Part shown: piece by piece, positions 42,901-57,900 of the stretch
Layout of the letters: every line of letters begins with the position of its first letter
Numbering within the stretch: the stretch's first letter is position 1
Assembly (NCBI GenBank): GCA_947579665.1
Contig: OX388345.1
Span: 66,889,454 to 66,953,453 of the forward strand
Source of the DNA: Sympetrum striolatum
Lineage: Eukaryota > Arthropoda > Insecta > Odonata > Libellulidae
DNA: 64,000 nucleotides
Direction of reading: 5' to 3'
The notes under the pieces: generated by a model
What the model saw: only the letters and a program-made list of their open reading frames with translations
Told to the model about the DNA's origin: nothing
Database searches by the model: none
Made by a program: the position numbers and the translations under genes

Positions 42901-45900
42901 CCGCCTGGAACTACCTCCCAAAACATAGCGCCCTCCCTTTTACCTTGGTATGGTCTGCACTCCACGAAAGGATTGCCAGAATACCTCTCTGGACAGCTGC
43001 ACATGGGAATGTGGTTGACTACCTCGCATCTGGCGTTCTGTCCGCAAGTGCCGGGACATGGGTCCACGCACTTCTGCCTAACACAGGCCTTGTTCCTCGG
43101 ACAATCAGTGCTCAGTACGCACTCAGGCCTACAACCCACGTACGGGTCTCCTTGGTACTCAGGCGAGCATGTGCATATGCCGTCGCGGCATTGTGCGTTG
43201 GGGCCGCACGGCGACGGATGGCAAGGATCTTGGGCCACTACGGGCTCTTGTTCTGCAAATTGAAAGGCGAATGAAGGATCGACAATAGACAACGGCGCCA
43301 CAAAGTAAACAGACAAACACAAGTCCGGCAAAGCCGGACTCAGCATGGACACCTACGTTCAGGCGGCTTGGGGTAGCAGCTGGAGAAGGGGTCTCCGGTG
43401 TATCCGGTGGGGCAAGTGCACATGGGCGTGTGGTTCATGACGTTGCACTCAGCGCCCTGACCGCAGGAGCCTGGGCACGGGTCCCTACATTTCTCCCTCA
43501 CGCAAGCCTTGTTGCTAGCGCACTCGGAGTTGATGACGCACTCCGGCCGGCAGTTTGGTGGACTGCCCGTGTAGCCTGAGCGACACGAGCAAGAGGGCGC
43601 GCCCCCTATGTCCCTGCACTCCGAGAACGGACCGCAGGGAGAGGGCACGCACGGGTCAACCACGGCCGGCGTCTGAAGTGGCGGCGGAGGAGCTACAGGA
43701 ATTAAGAGTGGAGCATCAGGTCTCTGAACGACAGCCTCTCGAGCGATTCGAATCGAACGCTCCCGTCGAGCCAACCGCGGACGCCAAACGACCTCCCATC
43801 TCCTGGCGTCGCGACGCTCCGCGGAGAGTGCTCGTCCGATGGCGGACGGCGTTCCCCGCGGAAGACTTTGGGTAAAAGCGCCTCGATGGGCGGCGGTGGC
43901 GCCCGCTTTGGCGGACGGAGCATGGCATTCGAACCGAGAGAGAGTATTCTAAAGTCAGCAAAAATATGTTACTCTTACGTGGAATAGGGTAGCATCGGCT
44001 AAACGGATCTCCCGTATATCCGGGTTGGCATGTACATATTGGACTATGGTTGATGGCCTCGCAGCGAGTGTTCTGGCCGCACGGACCAGGGCATGGGTTG
44101 ACACACTTCTGGTTCAAGCAGGCCTTATCCCGTGGGCACTCCGGGCTAACCACGCACTCTGGCCTGCAGCCCGGAGGACTGCCGACGTAGCTTGGCAGGC
44201 AGGAGCATACGCCCTGCCCGTTGACCACGCGGCACTGGCTATTGGGACCGCAAGGCGACGGCGAGCATGGATCTGACGGCTCCGCTAGGATTGCTAAAAT
44301 CAAAATCACGGTTTGCGTTACCACGGGGCGCATACGATACGCATAACGCTAAGCTTCTACGACAGCAAGCCTCAAAGATATATCAAGCGATTCCTCGCAT
44401 CCTTACGCTCGGTTGGTAAGAGACTGCAGTGGCTGAACGGGTTCCCCGTGTAGCCGGCGCGACAGACGCACGACGGCAAGTGGTTCACCACCTGACAGTC
44501 CGCGTTCGGTCCGCAATTTCCTGGGCAAGGGTCCTGGCACTTGTTCCTAATGCACGCTCGGGTAGGTGCGCAATCCGAGCTCAGCACGCACTCTGGTCGA
44601 CAACCTTCGTACGGATTTCCAAAATAATCCTGGATGCAACTGCAAGCACCAGCGCCGTTTTGCTCTCTGCACACGGCGTTCGACCCACAAGGGGACGGAA
44701 CGCACGGCGTGGTACTGGCCAACACCGGCTCCACTGAAAGAAAACGTTTCGGAGCATCATTAGCGCACCCTCATCGCGACACCGACACGAATCAAAATGA
44801 CTATCGACAGTTTCACCCTACGTTGCTGAGGCTGGCAGTGCGAGAACGGGTCTCCGACGTATCCTGACTGGCAAACGCACATCGGCGTATGGCTGACCAC
44901 CCTGCACTCGGCGTTGGCCCCGCAGGACCCAGGGCAGGGGTCGCGGCATTTTTGGCTGATGCAAGCAAGATGACTCGGACACTCGCCATTGCTCACGCAC
45001 TCCGGCCGACAGTTGGGCGGGGAGCCCTTGTACTCGGGAAGACACGAGCACGAGGGACTGTCTCCCACAACCCGACACTCGGCGTACGGACCGCACGGAG
45101 ACGGCTGACAGGGGTTCACAGGAGGAGCGGGCGGCGTGTCGGCTGATGGAAACGAGAAAAAGACACCCAGCGTTACCCAGCGCGAATCTAACGAAACCGA
45201 ATCTAAATCCTCACGAGCGGACAAATGCTTACGGATCGGACTGCATCGTATGAACGGATCCCCGGTGTAGCGCGGTGGACAGCTACAGATGGGGTTGTGG
45301 TTGATGACCTCGCACTTCGCTCCTACTCCGCAGGTTCCTGGGCAAGGGTTCCTGCACTTCTGGTTGTTGCAAGCCTCGTTCTGATTACACTCAGAGCTCG
45401 TCACGCATTCAGGTCGGCAATTCGGCGGGCTACCTAAGTAGGCAGGCGCGCAAGAGCAAACCGCCTGTCCATTCACCTCTCTACACTGGCTGTTCGGCCC
45501 ACACGGCGACGGCCGACAAGGCTGTGATACCACGGGATCTACCAAGAGAAACAGATGGCTCGAAAAACCGTCTCCGGACACGAGAATGCATTATTCTCAC
45601 GCCGGAGGAAGTTCCAGAGCGTACCCGTCCGACTAGCCCGCCGGGAGACACCCGCGCTGAAAGAACGGCGCTGTAAAACGCCGAGTCATGCAGCGCGGCT
45701 GACTCTCCCGCTTGCAATTCGTGATTCCACCGTGGATTGCGCTCTTCAGCACATGACCGCGAGAGATCCTACTTAATCCGAACGTGCGACCGTTTACAAT
45801 CGTTGCCTACTTTCCATAAACGACCCTTTTCTCGGTTTTTCTTAAATGAAGATTCGTCTTCGTGCGATATTGAGCTTACATAAGATCTGCTTGTGAAATG

Positions 45901-48900
45901 TGGAAAATTAAAAGAAAACAATGCATAGACTAAAAGGAATGCCGATATCCTATGCACTTGGATTTCCGTTGCCGTAGAAGCTACTTCTTGGCTGAGAACG
46001 GATGCAGCTATTTAATCCATGTTTCCAAAGCGCGGTGAAAAATCCCAACTTAATCCTTTTTACACGGCTGACTTTCGCGGTCTAACAACTCATATAACAG
46101 ATCAATCCGGCCGGGAGAGATTAGAGACGACCACGGGTCGCAGGTAAGACAATGCGATAATCTAGTTTTCCACGGTAAACGTCCTGAAAAATCAGTTCCA
46201 GCGCTCATACCTAACGTGCATTAACCGAGAGGTTTCCGCCGATTCTCGACTGGCGTAGAGGCACCCACAACAATCTACAATCACGGATACGTTAATACTT
46301 GCGACGGCAACAATTTCCGTACTCTTTCATATTCATCTAACACAATAAAAGATCTTTACCAAGAATTTCACAGTTTCTACGGTAATCTAAGGTAATCAAG
46401 TCCCTCTGTAATTTCAAGAGATTATACATGAAAAAAGTAAAAAAATACTACGGCAAGAAGCAAGAGAAAATCTTCACATGCCTATTCACACACTCAATCA
46501 TGAAAGTGGAAAAGGAAATCGCTCGCGTGCGCTTACTTCCGCACGTCCCTCAGTTCGAGGGAATGACGTTCCCTTCAAGGAGCGTCCCTTCCTTCGGACG
46601 CGCCCGACAAGATCCCAGACGACATCGGAAATAGAACTTACACGGTGGTGGGAGCGCTTATTAAATGCAAATCCCACACCTTTCTCAGAGCGCAAGACAT
46701 CCCATTTACCCGTCGGCACCGCAGATTAACTCGGTTACAGATCCCGCCTGGAACTACCTCCCAAAACATAGCGCCCTCCCTTTTACCTTGGTATGGTCTG
46801 CACTCCACGAAAGGATTGCCAGAATACCTCTCTGGACAGCTGCACATGGGAATGTGGTTGACTACCTCGCATCTGGCGTTCTGTCCGCAAGTGCCGGGAC
46901 ATGGGTCCACGCACTTCTGCCTAACACAGGCCTTGTTCCTCGGACAATCAGTGCTCAGTACGCACTCAGGCCTACAACCCACGTACGGGTCTCCTTGGTA
47001 CTCAGGCGAGCATGTGCATATGCCGTCGCGGCATTGTGCGTTGGGGCCGCACGGCGACGGATGGCAAGGATCTTGGGCCACTACGGGCTCTTGTTCTGCA
47101 AATTGAAAGGCGAATGAAGGATCGACAATAGACAACGGCGCCACAAAGTAAACAGACAAACACAAGTCCGGCAAAGCCGGACTCAGCATGGACACCTACG
47201 TTCAGGCGGCTTGGGGTAGCAGCTGGAGAAGGGGTCTCCGGTGTATCCGGTGGGGCAAGTGCACATGGGCGTGTGGTTCATGACGTTGCACTCAGCGCCC
47301 TGACCGCAGGAGCCTGGGCACGGGTCCCTACATTTCTCCCTCACGCAAGCCTTGTTGCTAGCGCACTCGGAGTTGATGACGCACTCCGGCCGGCAGTTTG
47401 GTGGACTGCCCGTGTAGCCTGAGCGACACGAGCAAGAGGGCGCGCCCCCTATGTCCCTGCACTCCGAGAACGGACCGCAGGGAGAGGGCACGCACGGGTC
47501 AACCACGACCGGCGTCTGAAGTGGCGGCGGAGGAGCTACAGGAATTAAGAGTGGAGCATCAGGTCTCTGAACGACAGCCTCTCGAGCGATTCGAATCGAA
47601 CGCTCCCGTCGAGCCAACCGCGGACGCCAAACGACCTCCCATCTCCTGGCGTCGCGACGCTCCGCGGAGAGTGCTCGTCCGATGGCGGACGGCGTTCCCC
47701 GCGGAAGACTTTGGGTAAAAGCGCCTCGATGGGCGGCGGTGGCGCCCGCTTTGGCGGACGGAGCATGGCATTCGAACCGAGAGAGAGTATTCTAAAGTCA
47801 GCAAAAATATGTTACTCTTACGTGGAATAGGGTAGCATCGGCTAAACGGATCTCCCGTATATCCGGGTTGGCATGTACATATTGGACTATGGTTGATGGC
47901 CTCGCAGCGAGTGTTCTGGCCGCACGGACCAGGGCATGGGTTGACACACTTCTGGTTCAAGCAGGCCTTATCCCGTGGGCACTCCGGGCTAACCACGCAC
48001 TCTGGCCTGCAGCCCGGAGGACTGCCGACGTAGCTTGGCAGGCAGGAGCATACGCCCTGCCCGTTGACCACGCGGCACTGGCTATTGGGACCGCAAGGCG
48101 ACGGCGAGCATGGATCTGACGGCTCCGCTAGGATTGCTAAAATCAAAATCACGGTTTGCGTTACCACGGGGCGCATACGATACGCATAACGCTAAGCTTC
48201 TGCGACAGCAAGCCTCAAAGATATATCAAGCGATTCCTCGCATCCTTACGCTCGGTTGGTAAGAGACTGCAGTGGCTGAACGGGTTCCCCGTGTAGCCGG
48301 CGCGACAGACGCACGACGGCAAGTGGTTCACCACCTGACAGTCCGCGTTCGGTCCGCAATTTCCTGGGCAAGGGTCCTGGCACTTGTTCCTAATGCACGC
48401 TCGGGTAGGTGCGCAATCCGAGCTCAGCACGCACTCTGGTCGACAACCTTCGTACGGATTTCCAAAATAATCCTGGATGCAACTGCAAGCACCAGCGCCG
48501 TTTTGCTCTCTGCACACGGCGTTCGACCCACAAGGGGACGGAACGCACGGCGTGGTACTGGCCAACACCGGCTCCACTGAAAGAAAACGTTTCGGAGCAT
48601 CATTAGCGCACCCTCATCGCGACACCGACACGAATCAAAATGACTATCGACAGTTTCACCCTACGTTGCTGAGGCTGGCAGTGCGAGAACGGGTCTCCGA
48701 CGTATCCTGACTGGCAAACGCACATCGGCGTATGGCTGACCACCCTGCACTCGGCGTTGGCCCCGCAGGACCCAGGGCAGGGGTCGCGGCATTTTTGGCT
48801 GATGCAAGCAAGATGACTCGGACACTCGCCATTGCTCACGCACTCCGGCCGACAGTTGGGCGGGGAGCCCTTGTACTCGGGAAGACACGAGCACGAGGGA

Positions 48901-51900
48901 CTGTCTCCCACAACCCGACACTCGGCGTACGGACCGCACGGAGACGGCTGACAGGGGTTCACAGGAGGAGCGGGCGGCGTGTCGGCTGATGGAAACGAGA
49001 AAAAGACACCCAGCGTTACCCAGCGCGAATCTAACGAAACCGAATCTAAATCCTCACGAGCGGACAAATGCTTACGGATCGGACTGCATCGTATGAACGG
49101 ATCCCCGGTGTAGCGCGGTGGACAGCTACAGATGGGGTTGTGGTTGATGACCTCGCACTTCGCTCCTACTCCGCAGGTTCCTGGGCAAGGGTTCCTGCAC
49201 TTCTGGTTGTTGCAAGCCTCGTTCTGATTACACTCAGAGCTCGTCACGCATTCAGGTCGGCAATTCGGCGGGCTACCTAAGTAGGCAGGCGCGCAAGAGC
49301 AAACCGCCTGTCCATTCACCTCTCTACACTGGCTGTTCGGCCCACACGGCGACGGCCGACAAGGCTGTGATACCACGGGATCTACCAAGAGAAACAGATG
49401 GCTCGAAAAACCGTCTCCGGACACGAGAATGCATTATTCTCACGCCGGAGGAAGTTCCAGAGCGTACCCGTCCGACTAGCCCGCCGGGAGACACCCGCGC
49501 TGAAAGAACGGCGCTGTAAAACGCCGAGTCATGCAGCGCGGCTGACTCTCCCGCTTGCAATTCGTGATTCCACCGTGGATTGCGCTCTTCAGCACATGAC
49601 CGCGAGAGATCCTACTTAATCCGAACGTGCGACCGTTTACAATCGTTGCCTACTTTCCATAAACGACCCTTTTCTCGGTTTTTCTTAAATGAAGATTCGT
49701 CTTCGTGCGATATTGAGCTTACATAAGATCTGCTTGTGAAATGTGGAAAATTAAAAGAAAACAATGCATAGACTAAAAGGAATGCCGATATCCTATGCAC
49801 TTGGATTTCCGTTGCCGTAGAAGCTACTTCTTGGCTGAGAACGGATGCAGCTATTTAATCCATGTTTCCAAAGCGCGGTGAAAAATCCCAACTTAATCCT
49901 TTTTACACGGCTGACTTTCGCGGTCTAACAACTCATATAACAGATCAATCCGGCCGGGAGAGATTAGAGACGACCACGGGTCGCAGGTAAGACAATGCGA
50001 TAATCTAGTTTTCCACGGTAAACGTCCTGAAAAATCAGTTCCAGCGCTCATACCTAACGTGCATTAACCGAGAGGTTTCCGCCGATTCTCGACTGGCGTA
50101 GAGGCACCCACAACAATCTACAATCACGGATACGTTAATACTTGCGACGGCAACAATTTCCGTACTCTTTCATATTCATCTAACACAATAAAAGATCTTT
50201 ACCAAGAATTTCACAGTTTCTACGGTAATCTAAGGTAATCAAGTCCCTCTGTAATTTCAAGAGATTATACATGAAAAAAGTAAAAAAATACTACGGCAAG
50301 AAGCAAGAGAAAATCTTCACATGCCTATTCACACACTCAATCATGAAAGTGGAAAAGGAAATCGCTCGCGTGCGCTTACTTCCGCACGTCCCTCAGTTCG
50401 AGGGAATGACGTTCCCTTCAAGGAGCGTCCCTTCCTTCGGACGCGCCCGACAAGATCCCAGACGACATCGGAAATAGAACTTACACGGTGGTGGGAGCGC
50501 TTATTAAATGCAAATCCCACACCTTTCTCAGAGCGCAAGACATCCCATTTACCCGTCGGCACCGCAGATTAACTCGGTTACAGATCCCGCCTGGAACTAC
50601 CTCCCAAAACATAGCGCCCTCCCTTTTACCTTGGTATGGTCTGCACTCCACGAAAGGATTGCCAGAATACCTCTCTGGACAGCTGCACATGGGAATGTGG
50701 TTGACTACCTCGCATCTGGCGTTCTGTCCGCAAGTGCCGGGACATGGGTCCACGCACTTCTGCCTAACACAGGCCTTGTTCCTCGGACAATCAGTGCTCA
50801 GTACGCACTCAGGCCTACAACCCACGTACGGGTCTCCTTGGTACTCAGGCGAGCATGTGCATATGCCGTCGCGGCATTGTGCGTTGGGGCCGCACGGCGA
50901 CGGATGGCAAGGATCTTGGGCCACTACGGGCTCTTGTTCTGCAAATTGAAAGGCGAATGAAGGATCGACAATAGACAACGGCGCCACAAAGTAAACAGAC
51001 AAACACAAGTCCGGCAAAGCCGGACTCAGCATGGACACCTACGTTCAGGCGGCTTGGGGTAGCAGCTGGAGAAGGGGTCTCCGGTGTATCCGGTGGGGCA
51101 AGTGCACATGGGCGTGTGGTTCATGACGTTGCACTCAGCGCCCTGACCGCAGGAGCCTGGGCACGGGTCCCTACATTTCTCCCTCACGCAAGCCTTGTTG
51201 CTAGCGCACTCGGAGTTGATGACGCACTCCGGCCGGCAGTTTGGTGGACTGCCCGTGTAGCCTGAGCGACACGAGCAAGAGGGCGCGCCCCCTATGTCCC
51301 TGCACTCCGAGAACGGACCGCAGGGAGAGGGCACGCACGGGTCAACCACGACCGGCGTCTGAAGTGGCGGCGGAGGAGCTACAGGAATTAAGAGTGGAGC
51401 ATCAGGTCTCTGAACGACAGCCTCTCGAGCGATTCGAATCGAACGCTCCCGTCGAGCCAACCGCGGACGCCAAACGACCTCCCATCTCCTGGCGTCGCGA
51501 CGCTCCGCGGAGAGTGCTCGTCCGATGGCGGACGGCGTTCCCCGCGGAAGACTTTGGGTAAAAGCGCCTCGATGGGCGGCGGTGGCGCCCGCTTTGGCGG
51601 ACGGAGCATGGCATTCGAACCGAGAGAGAGTATTCTAAAGTCAGCAAAAATATGTTACTCTTACGTGGAATAGGGTAGCATCGGCTAAACGGATCTCCCG
51701 TATATCCGGGTTGGCATGTACATATTGGACTATGGTTGATGGCCTCGCAGCGAGTGTTCTGGCCGCACGGACCAGGGCATGGGTTGACACACTTCTGGTT
51801 CAAGCAGGCCTTATCCCGTGGGCACTCCGGGCTAACCACGCACTCTGGCCTGCAGCCCGGAGGACTGCCGACGTAGCTTGGCAGGCAGGAGCATACGCCC

Positions 51901-54900
51901 TGCCCGTTGACCACGCGGCACTGGCTATTGGGACCGCAAGGCGACGGCGAGCATGGATCTGACGGCTCCGCTAGGATTGCTAAAATCAAAATCACGGTTT
52001 GCGTTACCACGGGGCGCATACGATACGCATAACGCTAAGCTTCTACGACAGCAAGCCTCAAAGATATATCAAGCGATTCCTCGCATCCTTACGCTCGGTT
52101 GGTAAGAGACTGCAGTGGCTGAACGGGTTCCCCGTGTAGCCGGCGCGACAGACGCACGACGGCAAGTGGTTCACCACCTGACAGTCCGCGTTCGGTCCGC
52201 AATTTCCTGGGCAAGGGTCCTGGCACTTGTTCCTAATGCACGCTCGGGTAGGTGCGCAATCCGAGCTCAGCACGCACTCTGGTCGACAACCTTCGTACGG
52301 ATTTCCAAAATAATCCTGGATGCAACTGCAAGCACCAGCGCCGTTTTGCTCTCTGCACACGGCGTTCGACCCACAAGGGGACGGAACGCACGGCGTGGTA
52401 CTGGCCAACACCGGCTCCACTGAAAGAAAACGTTTCGGAGCATCATTAGCGCACCCTCATCGCGACACCGACACGAATCAAAATGACTATCGACAGTTTC
52501 ACCCTACGTTGCTGAGGCTGGCAGTGCGAGAACGGGTCTCCGACGTATCCTGACTGGCAAACGCACATCGGCGTATGGCTGACCACCCTGCACTCGGCGT
52601 TGGCCCCGCAGGACCCAGGGCAGGGGTCGCGGCATTTTTGGCTGATGCAAGCAAGATGACTCGGACACTCGCCATTGCTCACGCACTCCGGCCGACAGTT
52701 GGGCGGGGAGCCCTTGTACTCGGGAAGACACGAGCACGAGGGACTGTCTCCCACAACCCGACACTCGGCGTACGGACCGCACGGAGACGGCTGACAGGGG
52801 TTCACAGGAGGAGCGGGCGGCGTGTCGGCTGATGGAAACGAGAAAAAGACACCCAGCGTTACCCAGCGCGAATCTAACGAAACCGATTCTAAATCCTCAC
52901 GAGCGGACAAATGCTTACGGATCGGACTGCATCGTATGAACGGATCCCCGGTGTAGCGCGGTGGACAGCTACAGATGGGGTTGTGGTTGATGACCTCGCA
53001 CTTCGCTCCTACTCCGCAGGTTCCTGGGCAAGGGTTCCTGCACTTCTGGTTGTTGCAAGCCTCGTTCTGATTACACTCAGAGCTCGTCACGCATTCAGGT
53101 CGGCAATTCGGCGGGCTACCTAAGTAGGCAGGCGCGCAAGAGCAAACCGCCTGTCCATTCACCTCTCTACACTGGCTGTTCGGCCCACACGGCGACGGCC
53201 GACAAGGCTGTGATACCACGGGATCTACCAAGAGAAACAGATGGCTCGAAAAACCGTCTCCGGACACGAGAATGCATTATTCTCACGCCGGAGGAAGTTC
53301 CAGAGCGTACCCGTCCGACTAGCCCGCCGGGAGACACCCGCGCTGAAAGAACGGCGCTGTAAAACGCCGAGTCATGCAGCGCGGCTGACTCTCCCGCTTG
53401 CAATTCGTGATTCCACCGTGGATTGCGCTCTTCAGCACATGACCGCGAGAGATCCTACTTAATCCGAACGTGCGACCGTTTACAATCGTTGCCTACTTTC
53501 CATAAACGACCCTTTTCTCGGTTTTTCTTAAATGAAGATTCGTCTTCGAGCGATATTGAGCTTACATAAGATCTGCTTGTGAAATGTGGAAAATTAAAAG
53601 AAAACAATGCATAGACTAAAAGGAATGCCGATATCCTATGCACTTGGATTTCCGTTGCCGTAGAAGCTACTTCTTGGCTGAGAACGGATGCAGCTATTTA
53701 ATCCATGTTTCCAAAGCGCGGTGAAAAATCCCAACTTAATCCTTTTTACACGGCTGACTTTCGCGGTCTAACAACTCATATAACAGATCAATCCGGCCGG
53801 GAGAGATTAGAGACGACCACGGGTCGCAGGTAAGACAATGCGATAATCTAGTTTTCCACGGTAAACGTCCTGAAAAATCAGTTCCAGCGCTCATACCTAA
53901 CGTGCATTAACCGAGAGGTTTCCGCCGATTCTCGACTGGCGTAGAGGCACCCACAACAATCTACAATCACGGATACGTTAATACTTGCGACGGCAACAAT
54001 TTCCGTACTCTTTCATATTCAGCTAACACAATAAAAGATCTTTACCAAGAATTTCACAGTTTCTACGGTAATCTAAGGTAATCAAGTCCCTCTGTAATTT
54101 CAAGAGATTATACATGAAAAAAGTAAAAAAATACTACGGCAAGAAGCAAGGGAAAATCTTCACATGCCTATTCACACACTCAATCATGAAAGTGGAAAAG
54201 GAAATCGCTCGCGTGCGCTTACTTCCGCACGTCCCTCAGTTCGAGGGAATGACGTTCCCTTCAAGGAGCGTCCCTTCCTTCGGACGCGCCCGACAAGATC
54301 CCAGACGACATCGGAAATAGAACTTACACGGTGGTGGGAGCGCTTATTAAATGCAAATCCCACACCTTTCTCAGAGCGCAAGACATCCCATTTACCCGTC
54401 GGCACCGCAGATTAACTCGGTTACAGATCCCGCCTGGAACTACCTCCCAAAACATAGCGCCCTCCCTTTTACCTTGGTATGGTCTGCACTCCACGAAAGG
54501 ATTGCCAGAATACCTCTCTGGACAGCTGCACATGGGAATGTGGTTGACTACCTCGCATCTGGCGTTCTGTCCGCAAGTGCCGGGACATGGGTCCACGCAC
54601 TTCTGCCTAACACAGGCCTTGTTCCTCGGACAATCAGTGCTCAGTACGCACTCAGGCCTACAACCCACGTACGGGTCTCCTTGGTACTCAGGCGAGCATG
54701 TGCATATGCCGTCGCGGCATTGTGCGTTGGGGCCGCACGGCGACGGATGGCAAGGATCTTGGGCCACTACGGGCTCTTGTTCTGCAAATTGAAAGGCGAA
54801 TGAAGGATCGACAATAGACAACGGCGCCACAAAGTAAACAGACAAACACAAGTCCGGCAAAGCCGGACTCAGCATGGACACCTACGTTCAGGCGGCTTGG

Positions 54901-57900
54901 GGTAGCAGCTGGAGAAGGGGTCTCCGGTGTATCCGGTGGGGCAAGTGCACATGGGCGTGTGGTTCATGACGTTGCACTCAGCGCCCTGACCGCAGGAGCC
55001 TGGGCACGGGTCCCTACATTTCTCCCTCACGCAAGCCTTGTTGCTAGCGCACTCGGAGTTGATGACGCACTCCGGCCGGCAGTTTGGTGGACTGCCCGTG
55101 TAGCCTGAGCGACACGAGCAAGAGGGCGCGCCCCCTATGTCCCTGCACTCCGAGAACGGACCGCAGGGAGAGGGCACGCACGGGTCAACCACGACCGGCG
55201 TCTGAAGTGGCGGCGGAGGAGCTACAGGAATTAAGAGTGGAGCATCAGGTCTCTGAACGACAGCCTCTCGAGCGATTCGAATCGAACGCTCCCGTCGAGC
55301 CAACCGCGGACGCCAAACGACCTCCCATCTCCTGGCGTCGCGACGCTCCGCGGAGAGTGCTCGTCCGATGGCGGACGGCGTTCCCCGCGGAAGACTTTGG
55401 GTAAAAGCGCCTCGATGGGCGGCGGTGGCGCCCGCTTTGGCGGACGGAGCATGGCATTCGAACCGAGAGAGAGTATTCTAAAGTCAGCAAAAATATGTTA
55501 CTCTTACGTGGAATAGGGTAGCATCGGCTAAACGGATCTCCCGTATATCCGGGTTGGCATGTACATATTGGACTATGGTTGATGGCCTCGCAGCGAGTGT
55601 TCTGGCCGCACGGACCAGGGCATGGGTTGACACACTTCTGGTTCAAGCAGGCCTTATCCCGTGGGCACTCCGGGCTAACCACGCACTCTGGCCTGCAGCC
55701 CGGAGGACTGCCGACGTAGCTTGGCAGGCAGGAGCATACGCCCTGCCCGTTGACCACGCGGCACTGGCTATTGGGACCGCAAGGCGACGGCGAGCATGGA
55801 TCTGACGGCTCCGCTAGGATTGCTAAAATCAAAATCACGGTTTGCGTTATCACGGGGCGCATACGATACGCATAACGCTAAGCTTCTACGACAGCAAGCC
55901 TCAAAGATATATCAAGCGATTCCTCGCATCCTTACGCTCGGTTGGTAAGAGACTGCAGTGGCTGAACGGGTTCCCCGTGTAGCCGGCGCGACAGACGCAC
56001 GACGGCAAGTGGTTCACCACCTGACAGTCCGCGTTCGGTCCGCAATTTCCTGGGCAAGGGTCCTGGCACTTGTTCCTAATGCACGCTCGGGTAGGTGCGC
56101 AATCCGAGCTCAGCACGCACTCTGGTCGACAACCTTCGTACGGATTTCCAAAATAATCCTGGATGCAACTGCAAGCACCAGCGCCGTTTTGCTCTCTGCA
56201 CACGGCGTTCGACCCACAAGGGGACGGAACGCACGGCGTGGTACTGGCCAACACCGGCTCCACTGAAAGAAAACGTTTCGGAGCATCATTAGCGCACCCT
56301 CATCGCGACACCGACACGAATCAAAATGACTATCGACAGTTTCACCCTACGTTGCTGAGGCTGGCAGTGCGAGAACGGGTCTCCGACGTATCCTGACTGG
56401 CAAACGCACATCGGCGTATGGCTGACCACCCTGCACTCGGCGTTGGCCCCGCAGGACCCAGGGCAGGGGTCGCGGCATTTTTGGCTGATGCAAGCAAGAT
56501 GACTCGGACACTCGCCATTGCTCACGCACTCCGGCCGACAGTTGGGCGGGGAGCCCTTGTACTCGGGAAGACACGAGCACGAGGGACTGTCTCCCACAAC
56601 CCGACACTCGGCGTACGGACCGCACGGAGACGGCTGACAGGGGTTCACAGGAGGAGCGGGCGGCGTGTCGGCTGATGGAAACGAGAAAAAGACACCCAGC
56701 GTTACCCAGCGCGAATCTAACGAAACCGAATCTAAATCCTCACGAGCGGACAAATGCTTACGGATCGGACTGCATCGTATGAACGGATCCCCGGTGTAGC
56801 GCGGTGGACAGCTACAGATGGGATTGTGGTTGATGACCTGGCACTTCGCTCCTACTCCGCAGGTTCCTGGGCAAGGGTTCCTGCACTTTTGGTTGTTGCA
56901 AGCCTCGTTCTGATTACACTCAGAGCTCGTCACGCATTCAGGTCGGCAATTCGGCGGGCTACCTAAGTAGGCAGGCGCGCAAGAGCAAACCGCCTGTCCA
57001 TTCACCTCTCTACACTGGCTGTTCGGCCCACACGGCGACGGCCGACAAGGCTGTGATACCACGGGATCTACCAAGAGAAACAGATGGCTCGAAAAACCGT
57101 CTCCGGACACGAGAATGCACTATTCTCACGCCGGAGGAAGTTCCAGAGCGTACCCGTCCGACTAGCCCGCCGGGAGACACCCGCGCTGAAAGAACGGCGC
57201 TGTAAAACGCCGAGTCATGCAGCGCGGCTGACTCTCCCGCTTGCAATTCGTGATTCCGACAGTGGTCGCCTATTATTCATACGCTATCCTTTTCTTCGTG
57301 CATATTAAATAATTATTTACCTCTGAGTAAAGTTAATTTTACATATGATTTGCTTCAAACGTGTACTATTAATAAAAAAATTCCAATGAGTAGAAGGAAT
57401 GCCCGTGGTTATCCTATGTTCCTGTTATTTTCGGTTCCTTGCATTATAGAACTCGGCAGCAGCTATTCAATCCAAAATGTCAACCCACATTTAATCATTG
57501 TAATTTATTCCATTTTTTCTGCTTACTTTCGCGATTAAGCATCGTATACCACTAATCAATCTGGCCGGTAGAGATTATAGGATACCAAGGAAAACATGTT
57601 AGATAATTAACAACTTCTTTCTTGTTGAACGACCTGAAAAATCTGTAACAACGCTATTACGTTTCGGGAATTACCGATAGGTTTTTGCCAATACTCTTCT
57701 TGTGAAGAAGCTTGCAAAATAATCTTGATTTAAGGAAAATGTTTTAATTGCTACAGCGCTTAATTACCTTTTACAGGCCTTGTCCTTATTCAGCTCATTC
57801 GTTTTGATATTAATTCAGTTATTTACTGAGATTCGGTGTTCTTGCGAACCAGTAAGAGTTTGGGGATATGCTACTATTTCAGGCATTGGAGTTCTAGCGT

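Larger units (their letters stand above)
39101..42943 (-). repeat. array unit U3
   Basis: 3843 bases. The C-D intron has CTTCTGCGAC (as U5), where the other units have CTTCTACGAC. The preceding intron has the GCAAGAGAAAA variant near 38772. Confidence 0.9.
42944..46786 (-). repeat. array unit U4
   Basis: 3843 bases. Exon B has one private change (43665) giving PAVVDPC instead of PVVVDPC. Confidence 0.9.
46787..50629 (-). repeat. array unit U5
   Basis: 3843 bases. It shares with U3 the CTTCTGCGAC variant in the C-D intron and the GCAAGAGAAAA variant in the intron before exon A. Confidence 0.9.
50630..54472 (-). repeat. array unit U6
   Basis: 3843 bases. Private variants: a change in the open E-F intron (Asp to Glu if read through, near 52887) and TTCGAGCGAT instead of TTCGTGCGAT in the inter-unit intron. 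Confidence 0.9.
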
